From contig JBKEBK010000003.1 of NCBI GenBank assembly GCA_047973125.1, positions 5,761-69,760 of the forward strand: 64,000 bases of DNA. The letters are read 5' to 3'. The position numbers and the translations under genes are program-made. Origin of the DNA: CAYNRG01 sp047973125 (GTDB lineage Bacteria; Bacillota_I; Bacilli_A; Erysipelotrichales; Erysipelotrichaceae). Below the pieces are notes generated by a model that was not told the origin of the DNA, searched no databases, and saw only the letters and a program-made list of their open reading frames with translations. Positions 25,804-33,281 of this stretch are shown here, piece by piece. Positions within the stretch are counted from its first letter, which is position 1. Each line of letters begins with the position of its first letter.

Positions 25804-26649
25804 ATGAAAAATAAATTTATAGTAGACAGTCCTTCGAATTTAAATGATTATGCATTATCACATCTAAAAAAACATGGGGAAGTTTTAGCTATTACATCTT
25901 CATATATTGGAGCACATGAAAAAGAAAAAAGCAGTATTCCAATTATTAATGGAGCCGCGAATCCTATAACTTGCATCTATAAAGGAAAAAATCAATCAAT
26001 TAAAAATGAAGGTAATGACTCTTTAGATAAAAATGAAGCATTTAGATTCATAATAGAAAAAACAAGAGAAGAAAAATTGGATTTAATTTCATTTGGGCCA
26101 TTAACTAACTTTGCTCTTGCAATCATAAATGACCATACCTTATCTAAGAGAGTTAATCACATTTATATTATGGGTGGTGGGCATGCTTTTGGAAATGCTT
26201 CTCCTAGTGCAGAAAATAATATTTTCACTGATCCAGAAGCAGCTAAGATTGTATTTGAATCAGAAATACCAATTTCATTAGTCACCCTGGATTGCTTATA
26301 TCAGGTTGATATTAAAAATAAGTATATACAATCATTAGAATACCGTAAAGAAAATGCTGATAAATCACTGCAATTTAATGATAATACTTTGTCTGATGAT
26401 AATTACTGCAGATTAAAGATTCTACATGAGTTGATTACTGCTATGGTTGCCACAAATTCCATTAATTTTACAAGCGAGTATCATTTTGTAGGTATAGAAA
26501 CTAAAGGTAAAATTACAAGAGGTAAAACTGTAATAGATGTAACAAATGTATTAAATAAAAAAGCTAATGCAAAAGTCATATGTAAAATTGAAGAGTTAGA
26601 TTTAATTAATGAAATAAAGAAAACGCAAAATAAGGAGGTATTAATTTGA
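25804..26649 (+). CDS. Degenerate nucleoside hydrolase paralogue
   Basis: This 281-residue protein has the nucleoside hydrolase fold: FGPLTNFALA, IYIMGGG and SAENNIFTDPEAA are all recognisable. The N-terminal metal site, normally DxDPGxDD, reads DSPSNLND (8-15), so two or three calcium ligands are lost. It may be inactive, use another site, or form a hetero-oligomer with the intact enzyme encoded immediately upstream. An ATG at 25798 overlaps the previous stop, but the AAAGGAG site directly abuts it. The ATG at 25804 has proper six-base spacing and is chosen. Confidence 0.85.
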   Translation: MKNKFIVDSPSNLNDYALSHLKKHGEVLAITSSYIGAHEKEKSSIPIINGAANPITCIYKGKNQSIKNEGNDSLDKNEAFRFIIEKTREEKLDLISFGPLTNFALAIINDHTLSKRVNHIYIMGGGHAFGNASPSAENNIFTDPEAAKIVFESEIPISLVTLDCLYQVDIKNKYIQSLEYRKENADKSLQFNDNTLSDDNYCRLKILHELITAMVATNSINFTSEYHFVGIETKGKITRGKTVIDVTNVLNKKANAKVICKIEELDLINEIKKTQNKEVLI

Positions 26650-28031
26650 AAGCATGGGAAAAAATAAGAACTTTAACAGATAATGCTAGTCCGGTTATAC
26701 TAAAAGAAGAGGAACAGACATGGACAGAAGCAAATGACATAGAGATAAATATGGATAAACAACTGCTTCATAAGTGGAATAGTAATGTTCCTGGATCTTT
26801 TGCTCCTGAATCAATAATGGTTGCGGCAGTACAAGCAAAAGAAAATATGGGTTTTGAAGTAAATAATTCTATGGAGCTCATTGAAAAAGGATTTAAAGCT
26901 ATTAAAGAAAAAGATATGATTTCATTAAATAGTATTTCTGCTGAGTTGTGGCACGAAATAAATAATGCGAGTGAAAATGTGAGTCATTCATACTGGAAAT
27001 ATACCAGGTATGAAAGTTTTGATAAATTTAAAGAGAATGTGAAATTTGAAGAACCTGTAAAAATATCATACGGTAGGGAAAGATTGCTTAAAAAAATGTA
27101 TTCTGGTTGGCTTTCTCAAATAATTGGTGGAGCATTTGGAACAGCGATGGAGGGTTATACAACAAATAAAATCAAGGAGAAACTAGGTGATGTTAGAGAT
27201 TATATAAGAGAGCCTAATACATTTAATGATGATATAACATTTGAAATTGCTTTTCTTGAAGCGTTCTTAGAAAAGGGTTGTGATATTACTTCTAAGGATG
27301 TTGCGCTATCTTGGGTAGGATATGTGCCAACTGGATGGTCAGCAGAAGAAATTGCAATAAATAATATCAAAATAGGTATTATGCCTCCGGAGAGTGGAAC
27401 TAAAAATAATCCATTCAGCGATTGGATTGGGGCACAAATGAGAGGGGCTATTTGTGGGCAGCTTGCACCAGGAGATCCAATGGAAGCAGCAAGACTTGCC
27501 TGGATTGATGGTTCTGTTTCACACAGCAATAGTGGAATAATAGGTGAAGTTTTCAATGCAATGCTTGTGTCTCTTAGTTTTGTATATGATGATGTAAAAT
27601 TGATATTAGATAAAGCAATTAATATGCTTCCAAAAGATTCTGAATATTATGAATTCGCAAATGTAGCTTATACTCTTTGTAAAAAACATGATAACTGGGA
27701 AGAAGTGTTTAAAAAATGTGAAGAAAAGTTTATAAAGTATAACTGGATACATTCATATCCTAATATAATGGCAGAAGTAGTTGCTTTATACTATGGGAAT
27801 GGGGACTTCAATGAAACTCTACATATTGTGGGAATGTGCGGGCAGGATGTAGATTGTAATGCAGCACAAATTATGACTGCAATTGGCACAATAGTAGAGA
27901 GTGATAATATAGAAGCAAGATGGCGTGAAAAAATTGGAGACAGACTAGACACTTATATAAGAGATAAAAAGGTTTTATCAATAAAAGAGTTAGCAAACAA
28001 AACTCTTGAAGCCTATGAGAAGAGAGGCTGA
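26646..28031 (+). CDS. ADP-ribosylglycohydrolase family protein
   Basis: Residues from about 150 onward match the ADP-ribosylglycohydrolase (DraG/ARH) fold, in which two metal ions bind ADP-ribosyl or related glycosides. FNDDITFE (193-200) replaces the usual TDDT. GQDVDCNAAQ (399-408, Asp401 and Asp403) replaces GGDTDTNAA. The first 150 residues are an extension I do not recognise. The gene uses a TTG start that overlaps the previous TGA, with GGAGG upstream. In this operon it probably cleaves an N- or O-riboside such as an ADP-ribose or nucleoside derivative, feeding ribose or ribose-phosphate to ribokinase. The exact substrate is unknown. Confidence 0.88.
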   Translation: MKAWEKIRTLTDNASPVILKEEEQTWTEANDIEINMDKQLLHKWNSNVPGSFAPESIMVAAVQAKENMGFEVNNSMELIEKGFKAIKEKDMISLNSISAELWHEINNASENVSHSYWKYTRYESFDKFKENVKFEEPVKISYGRERLLKKMYSGWLSQIIGGAFGTAMEGYTTNKIKEKLGDVRDYIREPNTFNDDITFEIAFLEAFLEKGCDITSKDVALSWVGYVPTGWSAEEIAINNIKIGIMPPESGTKNNPFSDWIGAQMRGAICGQLAPGDPMEAARLAWIDGSVSHSNSGIIGEVFNAMLVSLSFVYDDVKLILDKAINMLPKDSEYYEFANVAYTLCKKHDNWEEVFKKCEEKFIKYNWIHSYPNIMAEVVALYYGNGDFNETLHIVGMCGQDVDCNAAQIMTAIGTIVESDNIEARWREKIGDRLDTYIRDKKVLSIKELANKTLEAYEKRG

Positions 28032-28034
28032 GTC

Positions 28035-28919
28035 ATGAAAATAGTGGTTGTAGGAAGTTTAAATATGGATACAACGATTGTAACAAAGGATTTACCTAAA
28101 GAAGGTGAAACAGTAATAGCATATGATTATTACAATTCTTTTGGTGGTAAGGGTGCAAATCAGGCTGTAAGTTGTTCAAGACTTGGGTGTGACGTTACAA
28201 TGGTGGGTTGTGTCGGAGAAGATGTTGTTGGGGAAAACTATACTAATAAGTTAAAACAAGAAAAAATTAATGTTGAAAATATAATTAAATCCCCAAAGGC
28301 AACTGGTAATGCAATAATTTCAGTTCAATCTGATGGGCATAATTCAATTATTGTTTATCCTGGTGCTAATAAAGATTTAACAATAGAGCACATTGATAAA
28401 ATATGGGGATCTATTTCTAAGGTTGATTTAATTATAGTTCAATTTGAGATTCCGTTATTGGTTGCTAAATATGTAGCTAAAAAAGCAAAGGAAAGTAATA
28501 TAGATATTATTGTTAATCCAGCACCGGCATTTGCAATTGACAGTGAATTCGCTAGAAATATTACTTACTTAACTCCAAATGAAACTGAACTAGAATTTTT
28601 AAGTAATGAGAAAAATCTAGAAAAGGGAGTGCAGAAGCTGTTAGATTTAGGAATTAAAAATGTAATAGTAACATTGGGAAAAAAGGGTTGTTCTTGGTAT
28701 ACAAAAAATGAAAAAATAAAGTGTAGCGGTCTAAAGGTAAATACTATCGATACAACTGCTGCTGGTGATTGCTTTAATGGGGCATTTGCGACAGCTTTAG
28801 GTTTATTTAAAAATAAAAAACAAATACTAGAATTTGCAAATAAAGCTGCAGCTATTTCTACACTCACCAAAGGAGCGATAGGATCCTTGCCTTATTTTAA
28901 GGATGTTATGGAATTTTAA
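28035..28919 (+). CDS. rbsK: Ribokinase (PfkB family)
   Basis: This 294-residue sugar kinase phosphorylates ribose to ribose-5-phosphate. The first PfkB signature GGKGANQAVSCSRLG and the C-terminal DTTAAGDCFNGAFA, with the catalytic Asp in the anion-hole region, fit ribokinase closely. The opening VVGSLNMDTTIVTKDLPKEGETV also fits. It ends the nucleoside operon and completes a route from imported nucleoside to pentose phosphate. A related pentose or deoxyribose kinase is possible. Confidence 0.92.
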   Translation: MKIVVVGSLNMDTTIVTKDLPKEGETVIAYDYYNSFGGKGANQAVSCSRLGCDVTMVGCVGEDVVGENYTNKLKQEKINVENIIKSPKATGNAIISVQSDGHNSIIVYPGANKDLTIEHIDKIWGSISKVDLIIVQFEIPLLVAKYVAKKAKESNIDIIVNPAPAFAIDSEFARNITYLTPNETELEFLSNEKNLEKGVQKLLDLGIKNVIVTLGKKGCSWYTKNEKIKCSGLKVNTIDTTAAGDCFNGAFATALGLFKNKKQILEFANKAAAISTLTKGAIGSLPYFKDVMEF

Positions 28920-28946
28920 TAATCATACTTAAATTTATTTATTACA

Positions 28947-28973
28947 AAAATTCTCGCTATGCGAGATTTTTTT
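28947..28973 (+). terminator. Terminator of the nucleoside operon
   Basis: TCTCGC-TAT-GCGAGA forms a compact GC-rich hairpin flanked by A and T runs. A nearly identical hairpin lies at 29803-29824, after the next gene. Confidence 0.88.
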
Positions 28974-29056
28974 GCTGTAAGATGTAATATAATGATTATT
29001 GTTGAATTAGCCAATTGCAACTATAACATTTATAATCTAAAGTTTTGAAATTTAAT

Positions 29057-29085
29057 TTATAACATAAATGATATTGTGTTATAAT
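29057..29085 (+). promoter_or_regulatory. Promoter with inverted repeat before the YitT-like gene
   Basis: TATAAT (29080-29085) is preceded by TGT, giving an extended -10. TTATAACA (29057-29064) and TGTTATAA (29077-29084) form a perfect inverted repeat that covers the promoter core. It is a plausible operator for an unknown repressor. Confidence 0.55.
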
Positions 29086-29159
29086 AACGAAACAGCTAAA
29101 AGATTGCAAAAATTTGTTGTTAATGATTGGAGAAGTTTTAAAAAAACTAGTATAAAATT

Positions 29160-29753
29160 ATGAAAAAAAATTATTTAATTGTTTTAATAGGAAGTTTTAT
29201 TTTAGCATTTGGAATATATAATATCCACGCACAAGCGGATATTACAGAAGGCGGAGTTTTGGGGATGATTCTATTACTTGAGTATTGGTTTGGAATAAGT
29301 CCATCAATTACATCAATTATTATGGACTATTCCCTATTTGCCTTTGGTGCAGTGCTTTTAGGAAGTAAGTTTCTAAAGTATTCATTTGTAGCATCGCTTA
29401 GTTTCTCAATATTTTATTATCTAGTATCACTACTGGGTCCTCAACTTCCACTAATTACTCAAAATTATCTTCTGTCATCAATTGTCGGTGGAATATTTGT
29501 AGGAGTAGGGGTTGGAATGGTTATAAGAATCGGTGGAGCATGTGGCGGAGATGATACACTTGCTCTTATTGCAAGAAAACTAACTGGAATGAAAGTTGCT
29601 CATGCCTACTTCTTTATGGATACATTAGTTTTACTATTGAGTCTAAGTTATATACCTGTAAAAATTATTATCTACTCATTTATTACAGTGATTATATCAT
29701 CAGCATTAATTGGTTTTATAAAGAATTATAAAAGAGAAAAGGCAGTTACTTAA
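29160..29753 (+). CDS. YitT/DUF161-like membrane protein
   Basis: This 197-residue integral membrane protein has about five or six helices. The opening GSFILAFGIYNIHAQADITEGGVLG and the later GGACGGDDTLALI match the YitT family. Family function is unknown. Members usually carry a C-terminal DUF2179 domain, absent here. No good ribosome site lies close to the ATG; the nearest GGAG is over 20 bases away. The start is therefore less certain. The gene stands alone between two similar terminators. Confidence 0.82.
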   Translation: MKKNYLIVLIGSFILAFGIYNIHAQADITEGGVLGMILLLEYWFGISPSITSIIMDYSLFAFGAVLLGSKFLKYSFVASLSFSIFYYLVSLLGPQLPLITQNYLLSSIVGGIFVGVGVGMVIRIGGACGGDDTLALIARKLTGMKVAHAYFFMDTLVLLLSLSYIPVKIIIYSFITVIISSALIGFIKNYKREKAVT

Positions 29754-29802
29754 TAAAAAGTAATAAATTTATTGTATACATTATTTTATAATAAAAAAAT
29801 AT

Positions 29803-29824
29803 TCTCGCTCAGCGAGATTTTTTA
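29803..29824 (+). terminator. Terminator after the YitT-like gene
   Basis: TCTCGCT-C-AGCGAGA is a near loop-less hairpin followed by a T-run. It is almost the same sequence as the terminator at 28947-28973. Confidence 0.85.
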
Positions 29825-30022
29825 TTATGTTAATGAATCAAGAAGAAATAACTTATTTTAAAATATTATTTAGTTGTTTGAGCGTTGTACTTAACTGAAT
29901 TAATTTCTAATTCAGATAAACTAAAGACTCCAGTTGACTCATCTTACTTAATAATTTGATTTAGTTTTCTTTAGAGGATATAATTTATAATATAAAATAA
30001 AATTAAAAATGGAGACTACTAT
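29825..30022. other. Intergenic region with a perfect inverted repeat
   Basis: About 200 bases without a recognisable gene. CTGAATTA (29895-29902) and TAATTCAG (29908-29915) form a perfect 8-bp stem with a 5-nt loop and no T-run, so an operator or RNA structure is more likely than a terminator. A 23-codon frame starting at 29827 has no ribosome site and is not called. Confidence 0.4.
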
Positions 30023-32995
30023 ATGGATGAGAATACAATTAAAATGACTGAATACTTTCTTAGTGTTTTAAAGGCGCAATCAATGAGTAAGGTAATTGTA
30101 AAAAAGGATACAAATAATTCGTTAAATTATGATGAGTTAGAGGAAGGTGAAGTTAATCAGGAAACTCTTAAAATTTTTGAAGAAAGTTTTGAAAAAATAA
30201 AAAAATTAAAAAATAATCATAATAATGATGTAAATGATAATAATGATGTAAATGATAATGATGATAGTAGATTGAAGGTATTAATATGTGTTAATACAAT
30301 TGCTAGTGCAGATGCTAATGCTAATGTAAAAGTAAAAAGTAAATCAGAATGGGTTTATTATATTCCAGCACTTTTAAGTGAAAATGGCAAACTTGAATAT
30401 GATACAGTTAGTAGAAGAGTGCCGTGGTTTCCAAGAGGATTACTAATGCCGATAATTGAAGAAGATTTAGCTATAGGGAATTTAAATGAGTATGAAGAAT
30501 ATATATCTAAGAAAGTAAGTAATTTATATGAAGAAAATAAAATATGGGAGCACTATGTTGAATTTTATGAAGGATTATATAGGGTTACGACTGGAAGTGA
30601 TTTAAGTGAAAAATGTATTAAAAATGCAAAAGGTGTAAAATTTTGTTTAAACAATAGGATTTGTATCGTAGAGGATAAGACAATTAACTCAACTTTTAAT
30701 ATAAAACGTTTATATGAAACTTTAATTAATGTTAATGCTAAATCGTTGCCACTATATGAGCAAATTGTGAATATGGATGGAAAAAAAGAAAAGGCGTATG
30801 TTAAAAATGATCTATCATCAATGATCAACCATCATGCAACTATGAATAAAAAATATTGTCTTTCACAGTCCCAAAGAGACTGCATTAATCATTTGAATGC
30901 ACTGGAAGATGGAGAAGTGCTTGCAGTAAGTGGCCCGCCGGGAACTGGTAAGACCACATTAATTCAAACAGTTGTTGCAGACATGTTTGTAAAGCGTGCT
31001 CTTAATCAAGAAAATCCACCAATTATTGTAGCGACTTCCGCAAATAATAAAGCAATAACTAATATTATAGATTCATTTAGTCAAACAGAAGGTGAAAACT
31101 ACTTTGAAAAAAGATGGATAGAAGGAGTAAAAGACTTTGCTTGTTACTTTCCATCTGATAGTCAGTTTAGTAAATTAAAGAAAGACAAATATCACATAAT
31201 GACTAAAAAAAATCCTAGTTTTTATATTAATCTTAAAGATAACTTAGAAAATTCAAAACAAAAAATGATTGATAATTGTAGTAAATATTTTAATAAAAAA
31301 TTTGACAAAATTGAAGGATGTCGAGATAGGCTGTTAGATGAATTAGTATACATAAATAATAGTAAAGATAAAATTATTGAGAAGGCATTCAAAATTTCAG
31401 ATATAGAAAATGAATTAGAACGTCAAAATAGTGAGCTTAAAAAAATTGATGATAACATTAGAGAACAAGAACCTAAAGAAAAAAATATAAGTAATAGAAA
31501 AACAGCATGGGAAGAAAAGTATAAAGAAATCCCAAATAATCATAAATTAGATTATATTTTTGGGAAAAAAGAAGTAATTGAAAATATAATAAGAGAATTT
31601 ATCAATGATGATGAAAAAGAGTTCATTAATACAAAAATTGGTTTTAAAGGAATAAAAAAGATATATAGAAACAAGCATAAGTCGATAGAAGATAGTTTGG
31701 ATTTTTTAAGAAGAGAAAAAAAGATAATAGAAGATAAAATAAAGCAATATAGTGATGGAAAGTTATTGGTATATAGAGAAATTTGTAATGAGATAATTAG
31801 ATTGAGAAGCCATGGTATAAATATTACTAGTCAAGATTTAGATGGAAAAACCCTCAATGAAGTAGTAGATACTCATCATCGTTTTGTATCATTTTGGCTT
31901 GCGGTTCATTATTATGAGTGTAGATGGTTACTAAAGGCTAGTCAAACAAGTAGTTATGAAATCGGTAATTTAAATCAACTTTACTCTGAGTTAAGCATGT
32001 TAATGCCGTGTTTTGTAATGACGTTTTACAAACTTCCTTCAATGTTTTATGAAGGGCAAAGTAATGATCACTTTACTACTAATGGTTACTCGCTTGGGCA
32101 TATAGACTTATTAATTGTAGATGAAGCTGGACAGGTAACGCCTGAGATTGCTGTTGCATCTTTTGCTCTTGCTAAAAAGGCTTTAATTGTAGGAGATGTA
32201 AATCAAATTCAGCCGATATGGAATGTTTCAAAATCACTGGATAATTCTTTAGTTGCAGATAAAAAATTTATAAGTGAAGAAGGTAAATCTATTAGTATGG
32301 AAGAAAATGATTTAAATTGTTCAAGCTCAAGCTTAATGAAGGTTGCACTAAATAGATGCCAATATGGTGAAAATAACCAGGGGCTTTTTCTAAAAGAGCA
32401 TCGTCGCTGTTTTAATGAAATAATAGCGTATTCAAATGAATTGGTTTATGGCAATAAAATTAATCCCTTAAGAGGAAGTGGCCAAGAAGGTAATAATTCA
32501 ATTAACAATTTAGTTAATATTGGACATAAACAAGTTTGCTCTAAAACATCAAAAATACAATACAGAAGTAGATACAATGATAATGAAGCGGAAGCTATTG
32601 CAAAGTGGCTGAGTGATAACTTTGAAAATATTAAGAGTGCCTACCAAAATGAACTAGAAAATAGTCTTGTTGGAATTATTACACCATTTAAAGCGCAAGC
32701 AAATATTATAAGGGAAAAAATTAAGAATAAAAACATAGATATAGGAACAATTCATTCTTTTCAAGGAGCAGAGAAAAGAATTATTATCCTATCAACCGTG
32801 TATGGTAGTAAAGAGGGTTGTTATTTTATAGATCAAAATAAATCCATGATGAATGTTGCGGTATCTCGTGCTAAGGATCATTTTCTAGTTTTTGGTGATA
32901 TTGGATGTTTAAATAATGATGGTAGTAGTGCAAGTGGTTTATTAAGGAAATACATTGAAAAAAATATAGTAGTAGATGATATAATACTGAAATAG
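30023..32995 (+). CDS. Superfamily 1 helicase (Upf1/DNA2-like)
   Basis: This 990-residue protein has all the main SF1B-type helicase motifs. Motif I is GPPGTGKTT (304-312) and motif II is VDEAG (699-703). Later motifs are GDVNQIQP, LKEHRRC, TPFKAQANI, IGTIHSFQGAEKR and NVAVSRAKDHFLVFGD. Between motifs I and II lies an insertion of about 250 residues rich in Lys, Glu and Asn, probably coiled coil. Residues 67-78 are a two-copy NNDVND repeat. The N-terminal 290 residues are unrecognised and no nuclease domain is seen. It may act on RNA or DNA in repair or in defence against phages. It is a single-gene insertion among unrelated genes, hinting at acquisition. AGGAG-like GGAG lies upstream. Confidence 0.88.
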   Translation: MDENTIKMTEYFLSVLKAQSMSKVIVKKDTNNSLNYDELEEGEVNQETLKIFEESFEKIKKLKNNHNNDVNDNNDVNDNDDSRLKVLICVNTIASADANANVKVKSKSEWVYYIPALLSENGKLEYDTVSRRVPWFPRGLLMPIIEEDLAIGNLNEYEEYISKKVSNLYEENKIWEHYVEFYEGLYRVTTGSDLSEKCIKNAKGVKFCLNNRICIVEDKTINSTFNIKRLYETLINVNAKSLPLYEQIVNMDGKKEKAYVKNDLSSMINHHATMNKKYCLSQSQRDCINHLNALEDGEVLAVSGPPGTGKTTLIQTVVADMFVKRALNQENPPIIVATSANNKAITNIIDSFSQTEGENYFEKRWIEGVKDFACYFPSDSQFSKLKKDKYHIMTKKNPSFYINLKDNLENSKQKMIDNCSKYFNKKFDKIEGCRDRLLDELVYINNSKDKIIEKAFKISDIENELERQNSELKKIDDNIREQEPKEKNISNRKTAWEEKYKEIPNNHKLDYIFGKKEVIENIIREFINDDEKEFINTKIGFKGIKKIYRNKHKSIEDSLDFLRREKKIIEDKIKQYSDGKLLVYREICNEIIRLRSHGINITSQDLDGKTLNEVVDTHHRFVSFWLAVHYYECRWLLKASQTSSYEIGNLNQLYSELSMLMPCFVMTFYKLPSMFYEGQSNDHFTTNGYSLGHIDLLIVDEAGQVTPEIAVASFALAKKALIVGDVNQIQPIWNVSKSLDNSLVADKKFISEEGKSISMEENDLNCSSSSLMKVALNRCQYGENNQGLFLKEHRRCFNEIIAYSNELVYGNKINPLRGSGQEGNNSINNLVNIGHKQVCSKTSKIQYRSRYNDNEAEAIAKWLSDNFENIKSAYQNELENSLVGIITPFKAQANIIREKIKNKNIDIGTIHSFQGAEKRIIILSTVYGSKEGCYFIDQNKSMMNVAVSRAKDHFLVFGDIGCLNNDGSSASGLLRKYIEKNIVVDDIILK
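30221..30256 (+). repeat. 18-bp tandem repeat inside the helicase gene
   Basis: Two exact copies of an 18-bp unit encode NNDVND twice, followed by a partial third unit. Copy changes by 18 bp keep the reading frame, so this should vary only the length of an acidic linker. Confidence 0.85.
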
Positions 32996-33047
32996 GATTG
33001 ATTTAAATCTTGAAAGATTGTTAATATTTTTATATAATTGTATAAAG

Positions 33048-33260
33048 GCAATGATAAGAAAAGTAATATTTGTATTTCTTTATAGAGAGTCTACATTTGG
33101 TGTAAGTAGATAAGAAAAAAATATGAAAATGGTCTTGGAGCTTTTTATCTGATATGTAGGATAAAACGTTGATCGCGTTAAGATAATTAAGAGTATACAA
33201 TTATTGTATAAAATAAGGTGGTAACGCGTTAATTAAACGTCCTTTGTTAGGGGCGTTTTT
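33048..33260 (+). promoter_or_regulatory. T-box riboswitch controlling metG
   Basis: The leader has the T-box element AAGGTGGTAACGCG (33215-33228), with A in place of the usual C in TACCGCG. Upstream is a Stem I region with AGAGAG (33084-33089). A candidate specifier codon ATG (33129-33131, in GAAAATGGTCTTGGAG) matches methionine; a second ATG at 33123-33125 is an alternative. The terminator at 33235-33260 completes it. Uncharged tRNA-Met would stabilise the antiterminator and turn on metG. Confidence 0.9.
33235..33260 (+). terminator. T-box attenuator terminator
   Basis: AAACGTCCT pairs with AGGGGCGTTT (one bulged G or wobble) around TTGTT and ends in a T-run, 22 bases before the metG start. 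Confidence 0.85.
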
Positions 33261-33281
33261 ATATTTTAGGAGGATAAAAAA

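Noticed and set aside
29827..29898. 23-codon frame after the YitT-like gene
   Set aside because: There is no ribosome site; it begins inside the T-run of a terminator.
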